Of a stretch of DNA of 64,000 nt, positions 25,683-33,607 are shown in pieces. The notes beneath the pieces are model-generated. The model was not told where the DNA came from. It ran no database searches and saw only the letters and a program-made list of their open reading frames with translations. Position numbers and translations under genes: made by a program. Within the stretch, counting starts at the first letter, position 1. Each line of letters opens with the position of its first letter. The DNA is from Deltaproteobacteria bacterium (GTDB lineage Bacteria > Myxococcota_A > UBA796 > SXON01): positions 1-64,000 of the forward strand of contig CANFCK010000011.1 of the NCBI GenBank assembly GCA_947445035.1. Direction: 5' to 3'.

Positions 25683-27572
25683 TTGCGTCGTCTGCCCCTG
25701 CTGCTACTGCTCTCTGGTTGTGTGATCGACAACGGCCTCGGCGTCGGGAAGGACGGGACCAGCGACTTTGACTCCTCGTCCGACTGGGAACCGCCGACCG
25801 ACACCAGCGAGGAGGAGGACAGCGACCACACGGCTGTGCCCAAGGAAGACTGCCCGGAGCCGAAGCTCGACGCGATAACGGTAGCGCCCGACGAAGAGTG
25901 CGAGGAGCCCGTCGTCGTGGGCACCTTCACCCCCGAGATGTTGTGGGAGCAGGAAGGCATCGGCGACGCGTACACCACCCCGGTGGTCGGCAATCTGACC
26001 GATGACGACGGCGACGGCGACGTCGATGAGGACGACATTCCGGACGTGGTCGTGGGCGGGACCGGCGGCAGCTATTCCGCGGTCAGTGGCGACGATGGTC
26101 GCATCCTGTGGACGGCATCGGGCTCCCTCGGAAGCGAGCCGATGACCGCGGCCATCGGCGACATCGATCTGGACGGGTGGCCGGACGTCGTCGGGGCGGG
26201 CGCTTCAGGCACCACCGCCTGGCACGGCGAGGACGGCAGCCAACTCTGGACGCGCGCCGCGTACGCCGCCGGCAACAGCCCCGCCTGTGGCGCCGTGGGC
26301 ATCCACGATCTCGATGGCGACGGCCAGCCCGAGGTGATCATCGGCAAGCAGATACTCAACGGGGATGACGGCTCCGAGCGCGGCGTCGGCAGCCTGGGCG
26401 ACGGCGCCTCGCACTCCTGGGCGGCGCCGATCGGGGCCGCGGCGGACATCGACTTGGACGGGGTGCTCGAAGTGGTCGTCGGCAACGCCCTCTACGACCC
26501 CGATGGCAACGTCATCATCAGCAACTCCGAGACCGACGGCGCCATCGCGGTGGCCAACTTCGATGGCGACCCAGAGGGGGAAATCGTCGTGACCCGCGCG
26601 GGCAACGTACGCCTTCAGGACGACGATCTCAGCGTGATTTGGGAGCTGGTGGGCATCGCCGGCAGCACCGTGGGGACCCCGACGGTGGCCGACTTCGACG
26701 GCGACGGCGAGCCCGAGATCGGGGTGGCCGGCAACGGCACCTACATCGTGCTCGACGCCGACGGCTCGCTCTTGTGGCAGCAGGCCACCAAGGACTTCTC
26801 CTCCGGCTTCACCGGCTCGTCGGTGTTCGACTTTGAAGGGGACGGCGCCGCCGAGGTGGTCTATGCCGACGAGGACAACGTCTTCGTCTACGACGGTGCC
26901 ACCGGCGCCGTCAAGATGCAGGAGACGCGCCACAGCTCGGCCACCTGCTCCGAGTACCCATCCGTTGCCGACGTCGACAACGACGGCCACGCCGACATCA
27001 TCTACACCTCGAGCACCTACTCGGGTCCGGAGAAAGGCATCCGCGCCATCAAGGACCAGGACGATTCGTGGCGCCGCGGGCCCTTGTCCTGGAACCAGCA
27101 CGCCTTCAACATCACCAACGTCAACGACGACGCCACCATCCCCGCCTACCCCGACGTGAACTGGGAAACCTACAACAACTACCGCTCCGGTGACCTCGCT
27201 GCGGGGAGCGGCGGGCTCGCCTCTGACGCGATCGTAGAGGTGATCGACACCTGCAACGTCGAGTGCGACCGCGGCTACCTCCGCATCGTCATCGTCGTCG
27301 CCAACCGCGGCATGGGCAACCTGCCCACCGCGATTCCGGTCAGCCTGTACAGCATGCAGCACGGCAACGCCGTGTACGAGTCGACCCAATGGACCAGCGC
27401 CGAGCTTCTCCCGGGAACATCGACCACTGGACTGGTCTTCGAACTCGATCCTGTCGTGGTCGTAGATGGATACGTGCAGTTCCGCGTTGACGATGACGGC
27501 ACCGGCGGGACCGTGGAGGAGTGCCACGAGGACAACAACACTACGTTGGCGATTGATGGGCTTTGCCCCTAG
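25683..27572 (+). CDS. FG-GAP lipoprotein with CARDB-like C-terminus (paralogue 2)
   Basis: A TTG at 25683 yields MRRLPLLLLLSGCVIDN (lipobox LLSGC). The 629-residue product shares with paralogue 1 the linker motif DFDSSSDWEPP, the repeat series (GNLTDDDGDGDVDEDDIPDV, IGDIDLDGWPDVVGAG, VADFDGDGEPEIGVAGNG, VFDFEGDGAAEVVYAD) and SEYPSVADVDNDGHADIIYT. It also shares a linker WNQHAFNITNVNDD and a C-terminal CARDB-like domain ending ECHEDNNTT. A TACAAT box lies 22 bases upstream of the start. It is likely surface-exposed and Ca2+-binding; ligand unknown. Confidence 0.85.
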   Translation: MRRLPLLLLLSGCVIDNGLGVGKDGTSDFDSSSDWEPPTDTSEEEDSDHTAVPKEDCPEPKLDAITVAPDEECEEPVVVGTFTPEMLWEQEGIGDAYTTPVVGNLTDDDGDGDVDEDDIPDVVVGGTGGSYSAVSGDDGRILWTASGSLGSEPMTAAIGDIDLDGWPDVVGAGASGTTAWHGEDGSQLWTRAAYAAGNSPACGAVGIHDLDGDGQPEVIIGKQILNGDDGSERGVGSLGDGASHSWAAPIGAAADIDLDGVLEVVVGNALYDPDGNVIISNSETDGAIAVANFDGDPEGEIVVTRAGNVRLQDDDLSVIWELVGIAGSTVGTPTVADFDGDGEPEIGVAGNGTYIVLDADGSLLWQQATKDFSSGFTGSSVFDFEGDGAAEVVYADEDNVFVYDGATGAVKMQETRHSSATCSEYPSVADVDNDGHADIIYTSSTYSGPEKGIRAIKDQDDSWRRGPLSWNQHAFNITNVNDDATIPAYPDVNWETYNNYRSGDLAAGSGGLASDAIVEVIDTCNVECDRGYLRIVIVVANRGMGNLPTAIPVSLYSMQHGNAVYESTQWTSAELLPGTSTTGLVFELDPVVVVDGYVQFRVDDDGTGGTVEECHEDNNTTLAIDGLCP

Positions 27573-27596
27573 GGGTGGCGGCCCAGACGTCAGGAC

Positions 27597-27658
27597 GGTT
27601 TGGGCGATGCGACCGGCCAAGGCGTCTCGTCAGAAAGGTGCAGCGTCGCATCGCGGCG
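27597..27658 (+). repeat. REP-like element, copy C (diverged)
   Basis: The first 15 bases, GGTTTGGGCGATGCG, are identical to copy A, and the other end has TCGCATCGCGGCG; the middle is diverged and about eight bases shorter. It sits 24 bases after the stop of the plus-strand FG-GAP gene and before the end of a minus-strand gene, so it may serve as a hairpin between convergent genes. Confidence 0.5.
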
Positions 27659-27695
27659 GAGCCGGGGCTGGCCCGGGCGGTGCCTTCGCCGCGCC

Positions 27696-29000
27696 TCACT
27701 GACAACGCGAATCCGTCAGCCACAGCTCGCCGAACTGCCAGTCTCCCACCCCCGTGAACCCGGCGTAGGCACCAAAGGCCCCCACGGGGGCGGGCGCCTC
27801 CAGGACCACGGCGCCATCGACTAGAACGACCACCGCGCCATCCGCGGCATGCACCTCGAAGGCGTGCGTCCCCGCGTCAAAATCAGCCAACGCCACACAG
27901 GCCGACGGCGCTCCCAGCTCACCGTCGGCCACCAACGCCACACTGGGCGGCGGCGCGCAGTCGTTGCCATCGCCGGCGAGGGTGTCCACCACAATCGACC
28001 AGCCGGGGAGCCCCGTGCCCGTGCAGATCTCCGGACCCAGCCCCAGGCCGCAGCCCCCGCCGCCCAACCACGCCGTCGCCCGGGTGCTGTCGAGCAGCGT
28101 CAGCGTGAAGCCAGCGCCCGCGCCGGCCACGGTGAAGGTGGCGTCGAAGACGTCGCTGTCGAACACGAGGTAGGCGTCGAAGGCCGCGCCGACATCGGGC
28201 CCAAGGGAAGCAGTCCCCGCCGCCTGGTCCACGCTGGCCTCGCCCTCGACGCGCCACACGTCCGCAACGAGGCTCTCGACCGCCCAGGCGCCGTCCTGGC
28301 AGGCGTAGATCGAGTTTTCGCCAGTGTTGCCGCAGGCGTCCGCCAAGACCAGTTCGAAGACATGGGGGCCGGGCCAGCGCGTATCGGCCGGCCACTCCGT
28401 CACGACCCGGCCGCCGTCGTCGACGGTCGCGCTCGCCAGGAGCCCGACCCGATTGGAGCGCCACTCGCCTACCAGCTCGCCAACGGGCGTCTCGATGTCG
28501 GCGACCACCGCTTTGAGCACAAAGGGCAGCGTCGGGTCGATGACCTCGTCCTCGTAGGGCGCGGTGATGATCACCGTCGGCGGGATGTCGGCGTTGGACG
28601 AGAGCGGCACCACCAGCTCGGGCTGATCCGGGTCGTCGGTGCGGAGCGTTAGGGTCGCCTTTCCGGCGCTGCCTGTCAGCACCACCTCCAGCACCGCGCC
28701 CGGGCCAATGACGGCGGGGAGGCTGGGGTGTCGTGCGGACCAGCCGTCACCCTCCAGCTGCACGGCTGAGAGGGTCAGCGGCTCGCCACCCCGATTCTGG
28801 AGCGCGAGGGTGCGCTCCGCTGAAACACAGACCCCATCGAGCTCGACTGCCTCGGGCACCACGCTGGCATCGGGCGGGGCAACCGGCTCGGGCTCGGGCG
28901 AAACGCCGTAGTCGATGCAGGCGGCCAAAAAGACCGACAGCAGCGCGGGACCGAGCCGGCAGAGAGGCGACAGCACACGACAGGCTACCCGCCCGCGCAT
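27696..29000 (-). CDS. lipoprotein with choice-of-anchor-D-like and lectin-like domains
   Basis: The 434-residue product begins at the ATG at 29000 with LLSVFLAACIDYG (lipobox). Residues 50-125 resemble an ASH/choice-of-anchor D strand domain (RTLALQNRGGEPLTLSAVQL, TLTLRTDDPDQPELVVPLSS). An Ig-like segment follows (about 130-215). The C-terminal part (230-434) looks like a concanavalin/LamG sandwich (AGFTLTLLDSTRATAWLGGG, GAFGAYAGFTGVGDWQFGEL). It is probably a surface carbohydrate- or protein-binding lipoprotein. It follows the outer-membrane protein gene by eight bases and is the last gene of that operon. Confidence 0.7.
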   Translation of the reverse strand: MRGRVACRVLSPLCRLGPALLSVFLAACIDYGVSPEPEPVAPPDASVVPEAVELDGVCVSAERTLALQNRGGEPLTLSAVQLEGDGWSARHPSLPAVIGPGAVLEVVLTGSAGKATLTLRTDDPDQPELVVPLSSNADIPPTVIITAPYEDEVIDPTLPFVLKAVVADIETPVGELVGEWRSNRVGLLASATVDDGGRVVTEWPADTRWPGPHVFELVLADACGNTGENSIYACQDGAWAVESLVADVWRVEGEASVDQAAGTASLGPDVGAAFDAYLVFDSDVFDATFTVAGAGAGFTLTLLDSTRATAWLGGGGCGLGLGPEICTGTGLPGWSIVVDTLAGDGNDCAPPPSVALVADGELGAPSACVALADFDAGTHAFEVHAADGAVVVLVDGAVVLEAPAPVGAFGAYAGFTGVGDWQFGELWLTDSRCQ

Positions 29001-29008
29001 CCGCTCGC

Positions 29009-29875
29009 TCACTTCTTCCCGAAGCCCCACGAAACGCCCGCCGCCATGCTCAACGGCTGCGAGACGGAGGCGTCTTCGTCGGTGTGATGCACCGCCTCCC
29101 ACACCGGCACCCGCGCCGTGAGCTGCACCGACACGTCGGGAGTCAGCGTGTAGAGGGCGCCCCCGGAAGCCGACACCGACGCTCGACCGCCATACGCGAC
29201 GCCGCTCCACAACTCTTCGCCTTCGTACGCGGCTTCGGCGAGGAGCCAGGTGTAGAGCTTCGGCGTGACCGCAAAGGCTGGCCCGGCCCCGCCCGCGACC
29301 GTACGCGGCGCCCGGTAGCCGTTGGCGCCTTCGTAGAGCGGAAGTCGCGAGGAGACCATCGCCAACGCCCCGAAGCGGCCGGCGCGAAACACCGCGTCGA
29401 TGCTCAGGAGCGGATCGAAGGTTCCGGTGCCGAACTGCATGTGTTGGTGTTTTTTACCCAGCTCGGTCAGCGCAAACGGGTCGGCTTCGGGGTGCCCCAG
29501 GGGAATCGAGCCGCCCACCGACGGCGTGACGACCACGCTCCCCACCATCATCGTGCGCTTCAGCCACAGGCTGCCATCGACGGGACCGAACAGCACCTCC
29601 TCCCGATGGTGGATGTCGGCGTAGGGAGGGTCGTAGGGTTCCCCGTCGGGGGTGAGCGTGTAGTCCACGGTGATCGAGCGGACGTCGAAGGGGAGGCCGG
29701 CGGCCACCGCCCAGCCGTTGCCGAGCCCGGCGCTCAGGAGCGCGTCGAGCCGGAACCAGGTGATCTGCTGGTCGTGCCAGTGCTCGGGGATGTCGGTCGT
29801 CGCGCAGAGGAGCGGATCGACTTCTGGGCAGGTGGCAACGTGCTGGATCTGGGTCGACTGGGCGACGAATTGCAC
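29009..29875 (-). CDS. outer-membrane beta-barrel protein, 5' end apparently interrupted
   Basis: The 288-residue frame is rich in alternating beta strands (FGALAMVSSRLPLYEGANGY, LTPDVSVQLTARVPVWEAV) and ends SMAAGVSWGFGKK, a typical barrel terminus. It has no signal peptide. Coding-like sequence continues upstream in the same frame (NPNLQVGGSRAQPYLDAGRF) to two in-frame TGA codons at 29948-29950 and 29957-29959. Before them a GTG at 30043, overlapping the thioredoxin stop, encodes a plausible signal peptide (LRAVVGAMVYAAMAPPANAS) in the same frame. The gene may therefore be a recent pseudogene or carry sequence errors. As written, only the signal-less form from a GTG at 29875 is open. Confidence 0.6.
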   Translation of the reverse strand: MQFVAQSTQIQHVATCPEVDPLLCATTDIPEHWHDQQITWFRLDALLSAGLGNGWAVAAGLPFDVRSITVDYTLTPDGEPYDPPYADIHHREEVLFGPVDGSLWLKRTMMVGSVVVTPSVGGSIPLGHPEADPFALTELGKKHQHMQFGTGTFDPLLSIDAVFRAGRFGALAMVSSRLPLYEGANGYRAPRTVAGGAGPAFAVTPKLYTWLLAEAAYEGEELWSGVAYGGRASVSASGGALYTLTPDVSVQLTARVPVWEAVHHTDEDASVSQPLSMAAGVSWGFGKK

Positions 29876-30042
29876 GTCGAGCCGAAAGCGGCCGGCATCA
29901 AGGTACGGTTGTGCGCGAGAGCCTCCAACCTGGAGGTTTGGATTGCTTCACCCAGGTCACGAGGCGTTGGCCGGGGGCGCCATCGCCGCGTAGACCATCG
30001 CGCCGACGACGGCCCGGAGCGCCGCCGAGCGCAGCGCCGCCA

Positions 30043-30681
30043 CTACCGGCCCCGCTTTTTGTCGATGGCCGCGATCGCCGCGGTGGGAACGCTCCCTTCG
30101 TAGAGCTTCTTGCCGTCGGGTCCGACCACTTTGTACCAGGGGAGCCCCTCCGCGAAGGCGAGGTGCTGGGTGACGACCGGCAGCGCGAACGACGCCTTGG
30201 CATCGCCAGCGTCAAGCCACACGATCCGCGCTGAGACGTCGGCGTGACCGCTCATGTAGGTGGTGAGGAGCGCGGCGCCGGTGTGGCAGGGTGCGCACCA
30301 GGGGGCCCCGAAGTCGAAGATGGTGTACTTCCCACCAACGGGCACCAGATCCACCGTCTCGCCGTGAGAAATCGTGACCGCGTCGAGGCCCTTTGCCCCC
30401 GCCCACGGGTCGACCGCGACGTGCAGCCCAGCCGGACAGGTCGCGACCTCGCTGAGGCTGACGATGCCGTAGCCGGCGCTCTCCAGGGCCTTGCCGAGGG
30501 TGGGGAGGGTGAGGATAGACGTTGCCTCGAGGCACGCCTGGTTCTTCTCAAACGACGCTGCCACCGAGGTCACCGTCGGCACCGACTGCAAGGCGGTCAC
30601 GACCTTCTGCGCGCAGCACGGGTCGTCCATGCCGGAGACGTTGGCCAACCACGCAGCGGAGGCCGTGGTGATGAATAGCAT
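30043..30681 (-). CDS. exported HMA-like domain fused to thioredoxin
   Basis: From the ATG at 30681 the 212-residue protein starts MLFITTASAAWLANVSGMDD. Residues 12-78 resemble a heavy-metal-associated fold (SGMDDPCCAQKVVTALQSVP, ESAGYGIVSL), with a CC pair in the metal loop instead of CxxC. Residues 80-210 are thioredoxin-like with FDFGAPWCAPCHTG (WCAPC active site). The short hydrophobic start suggests export. It may handle metal-bound or disulfide thiols in the periplasm, MerP-like in its first half. It is first in a minus-strand operon with the barrel protein. A TATACA box sits six bases before the ATG. Confidence 0.75.
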   Translation of the reverse strand: MLFITTASAAWLANVSGMDDPCCAQKVVTALQSVPTVTSVAASFEKNQACLEATSILTLPTLGKALESAGYGIVSLSEVATCPAGLHVAVDPWAGAKGLDAVTISHGETVDLVPVGGKYTIFDFGAPWCAPCHTGAALLTTYMSGHADVSARIVWLDAGDAKASFALPVVTQHLAFAEGLPWYKVVGPDGKKLYEGSVPTAAIAAIDKKRGR

Positions 30682-30687
30682 GCAGTC

Positions 30688-30693
30688 TGTATA
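30688..30693 (-). promoter_or_regulatory. candidate -10 box (TATACA) six bases before ATG
   Basis: On the minus strand TATACA is followed by GACTGC and the ATG at 30681. The short distance implies a leaderless transcript, as inferred at 16754 and 57220. No clear -35 sequence is visible. Confidence 0.35.
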
Positions 30694-30878
30694 CCCTGAT
30701 CGTGGCGACCTCCGCACCTCCCGCGACCGAACGCGACAGTAGCGCGGGCGCTCTTCTGGCCGGCGATGGAGGCGGTCGCTTTCGACCGGTGGTTGTGTGG
30801 TCATACGGCGCCGCGGGCTCCGCACTCGCATTCGAGTTTGGCCGGGGCTGACCGATACGGACGACATCAGGAGCGCCC

Positions 30879-31229
30879 ATGCGCCCAGTTTCGTCCGGCA
30901 TCGCCACCCCCCCCCCGTCCACCGCGCCCACCACCCGCGCCAAAGGTGGCCCCGCCGTGCGCGGGCAGGCTCGTGCCGCCGAGGTCCACGCGCTCAAGGC
31001 GCAGGGCCTGTCGCCGTCCCGGAAGGATTGGCGTGAAGCCGCAGCGACGACCCCGGCCGTCGTCGTGACGATTTCGCCCGAGGCGACCGCAGCCCTCGCC
31101 GCGGCCCCGTCGGTGCTTCCGACCGAGCCGACCGAGCCGGCCGACCCGGGCGCTCTTCTGGCCGGCGCGGCGCCGACCTCGGCGACGTTCGCCAATGCGG
31201 GGACCTACTTGGATGTGATGGTCGGCTGA
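30879..31229 (+). CDS. small hypothetical Ala/Pro-rich protein
   Basis: The 116-residue frame starts [14 protein letters not shown] and contains a short helix ([20 protein letters not shown]) and Ala/Pro/Thr-rich disordered regions, including [15 protein letters not shown]. It has no signal peptide or membrane segment. Its 3' end overlaps the convergent carboxylase gene by 25 bases. No family is recognised. Codon usage fits the genome but low complexity lowers confidence. Confidence 0.45.
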   Translation: MRPVSSGIATPPPSTAPTTRAKGGPAVRGQARAAEVHALKAQGLSPSRKDWREAAATTPAVVVTISPEATAALAAAPSVLPTEPTEPADPGALLAGAAPTSATFANAGTYLDVMVG

Positions 31230-33247
31230 GCCGCCCTCACCCACGCCACCACCGTCCCCGCCTCGACGGCACCGCCGTCGGCCACCACCCAGCGCTCCAA
31301 TACGCCGTCGAGCCCCGCGGCCACCGGCGCGAAGGTCTTCATCACCTCGATGAGGCCGATGGTACGGGCCGGATGGACGACTGCTCCCAGCGCGGCGTAG
31401 GCTGGATCGCGCGGGGTGGGCCGCTGCCAGAAGGTGCCGGCCGTCGTCACCCGAATCGGCACCAACCCCTCGACGGGCGCCTCGACGGCGGTCACGGCAA
31501 CGGCCGCTGACAACGACCCAGCCGTCCCCCCCCGACTCAAAAGCACCAGGTCGTGCATCGACCAGATGCGGGGGTTGCGCACGCGACGGGGCGATTGCCA
31601 CGCCATCTCGATGACCGCTTGCAGATAGCGGCGAAGGTCTCCCAGCGGCACGACCTCGTCGGTGTCCATGCGGGCGGCGGCGCCGATGGGCTCCATGTCG
31701 GCTTCGATGCGTGCGGCGGTCTGGTCCATCTCCGCGGTGATCCGGGCCCGTTCGGCAGGGTCGTCGGAGGCGATCTCGAAGTTGTCGTCGAGCTTGCTGT
31801 TGAAGGCGGCGATGGCGAGGGTGCGGCCCTCCATCACCGCGAGGCGCGTGAGGGGGGTGCTGAGCTGCAGCACCGGCTCATAGGGCATCCCCGCCATCGC
31901 ATAGTAGCCAGCACCGCTGGCTTTCCGAAGAAGAACCGTGATCATCGGCACGGTGTTGGTGCTGTTGGTGTAGATGAGCGAGCTGCCGTAGCCCAAGAGC
32001 CCGCGCGCTTCTGCCTCAACCCCGATGTCGAAGCCGGCGATGTCTTGGAGCCACACGATCGGGGTGCCATCTTCGTTGCACGCCCGTGAGAACGCCGATA
32101 TCTTGGCGATGCCGTCGCGGTATAGGATGCCGCCGCCCCGCATTTCCCCTGGCCGCTCGGGGTGAGGGGTCGGCGCCACGTTGTTGGCGATGAAACCCGT
32201 CCACAGGCCGCTGATCCGCGCGAGGCCGCAGACCATCTCCGGGCCACGGTCGGCCATGACCTCGCAGAACAGCGAGTCGTCGACCAGCCGCGCGATCACT
32301 TGGCGTACGTCGTAGATGTGGCGGTGGTCGCCGGGGAGGATGGCGCCCAGCTCGGCGGGGTCGTGACGCGGCGGCGCGGGCTCGGCCCCGTGGCGGTAGA
32401 AGGCGACGGCCGGGGAGGGGAGCCGGGCCACCTCGCGGCGGAGCATCGTGATCGCCGTCGCATCGTCGGGAACGCGCTCGTCGGCGCAGGCGCTCTGGTG
32501 GACGTGCACCTCGGGCCCGCCGATGTCGAGCGAGGTGAGGGATTGCGACTTGGCGCCTTTGATGAGCGCGGCGCCGGCAATGACCATGTAGGCCGACTCG
32601 GTCATGTACACCCGGTCGGAGATGATCGGCATGTACCCGCCACCGGCGATGCAATCCCCAAACACCCCCGCCACCTGCGGCACCCCGTTGGCGGCCAAAA
32701 CACTGTTCATGCGAAAGATGTGACCTGCGCCGGTACGTCCCGGAAATGACAGGCTTTGCTCAGGTAGGAACAAGCCGCTGCAGTCGACCAGGTACACCAC
32801 GGGCACCTTCAGGCGCAGGGCCATGGTCTGCGCGCGCTCGATCTTCTCGGCGCTCAGTGGCCACCACGAGCCGCTCGCGACGGTGTTGTCGTTGGCGATG
32901 ACCACCACCCAGCGGCCTTCGACGCGCGCGTAGGCGGTGACGACGCCGGCTCCAGGAGCCAGGCGCTTGCTGCCTTTGAAGGGTCGCCCCCAGTTCACGT
33001 AGCTGCCCACCGGCAGCACGTCGGTGCCCGCGTCGGCGAGGAGCTCCAGCCGCTCCCAGGTGGTCAGCTTCCCCTTTTCGTGGACGCGCGCCGCCGCGTC
33101 GGCTCCCCAACCCGCCCGCACGACCGCCTGCTTTTCGGCGAGCGCTGCGTCTCGTCTTGCGTTGTCGGCGCCCCGGGCGGCCGCTGTCGCGCTGTCGAGC
33201 GCATCGGCGACGGCGCCGCCGATGGGGTGCAGGGGCAAAAACGCCAC
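31205..33247 (-). CDS. single-chain acyl-CoA carboxyltransferase with C-terminal biotin carrier domain
   Basis: I start at a GTG at 33247 with GGAG five bases upstream; the longer frame to 34429 is antisense of the next gene. The 680-residue protein has both crotonase-like halves of a PccB-type carboxyltransferase: [48 protein letters not shown] and [15 protein letters not shown]; then [34 protein letters not shown] and [13 protein letters not shown] terminal biotinyl domain follows ([19 protein letters not shown], biotin on the Lys of EVMKT). Biotin carboxylase is not encoded nearby. It likely carboxylates acetyl- or propionyl-type acyl-CoA; having the carrier on the transferase chain is less usual. 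Confidence 0.85.
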   Translation of the reverse strand: MAFLPLHPIGGAVADALDSATAAARGADNARRDAALAEKQAVVRAGWGADAAARVHEKGKLTTWERLELLADAGTDVLPVGSYVNWGRPFKGSKRLAPGAGVVTAYARVEGRWVVVIANDNTVASGSWWPLSAEKIERAQTMALRLKVPVVYLVDCSGLFLPEQSLSFPGRTGAGHIFRMNSVLAANGVPQVAGVFGDCIAGGGYMPIISDRVYMTESAYMVIAGAALIKGAKSQSLTSLDIGGPEVHVHQSACADERVPDDATAITMLRREVARLPSPAVAFYRHGAEPAPPRHDPAELGAILPGDHRHIYDVRQVIARLVDDSLFCEVMADRGPEMVCGLARISGLWTGFIANNVAPTPHPERPGEMRGGGILYRDGIAKISAFSRACNEDGTPIVWLQDIAGFDIGVEAEARGLLGYGSSLIYTNSTNTVPMITVLLRKASGAGYYAMAGMPYEPVLQLSTPLTRLAVMEGRTLAIAAFNSKLDDNFEIASDDPAERARITAEMDQTAARIEADMEPIGAAARMDTDEVVPLGDLRRYLQAVIEMAWQSPRRVRNPRIWSMHDLVLLSRGGTAGSLSAAVAVTAVEAPVEGLVPIRVTTAGTFWQRPTPRDPAYAALGAVVHPARTIGLIEVMKTFAPVAAGLDGVLERWVVADGGAVEAGTVVAWVRAAQPTITSK

Positions 33248-33344
33248 GGTCTCTCCGAGCGCAGCCCGCCTATCCGGCCGGAGCTTCCGCCGCGTCGCCT
33301 CGCCCCCAACCGGTTCGCCTCCGCCAACGCCCCGGCGCTCGATG

Positions 33345-33587
33345 AGGCCACTGCAGCGAGAGAGGCCCGTCGCACCGAACTGACCGTCGAGATGGTCGCG
33401 CCGTGGCGCTACGTGTAGGTGCGGCCGAGCATCGGCAAGACGGTGCCGCTCCCGGCCAAGATGAACCTCAGCGTCGGGACCGGCGTCGGCTACAAGGGCT
33501 ACGGCGGCGTGGACCAACCTCGAAGGCCGCTCACCCTCGGAGTCCAGGTTCGCGTGGTTCGGCCTCAACGCCGGCGTCGCCATCTGA
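33345..33587 (+). pseudogene. C-terminal relic of an outer-membrane barrel protein
   Basis: Plus-strand coding resembles a beta-barrel end: [14 protein letters not shown], an in-frame TAG, then [20 protein letters not shown] and [10 protein letters not shown]. After a frameshift come [20 protein letters not shown] and NAGVAI followed by a stop at 33587. Amphipathic strands ending in an aromatic-rich terminal strand are typical of outer-membrane proteins. Stop and shift show it is dead. The 5' part was probably lost when the carboxylase gene and this segment were brought together. Confidence 0.45.
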
Positions 33588-33607
33588 CGAGCGGATAAGC
33601 GGGCCGC

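Noticed and set aside
26205..27620. Minus-strand 471-residue frame
   Set aside because: Antisense of the FG-GAP gene; Val/Gly/Asp-rich shadow typical for this composition. Similar shadows lie opposite 39682-41190, 43084-44655 and 55252-56646.
29948..29959. Selenocysteine (TGA) recoding in the barrel protein
   Set aside because: Two TGA codons nine bases apart at a signal-peptide boundary, with no catalytic context or recognisable SECIS hairpin, fit decay or sequence error better.
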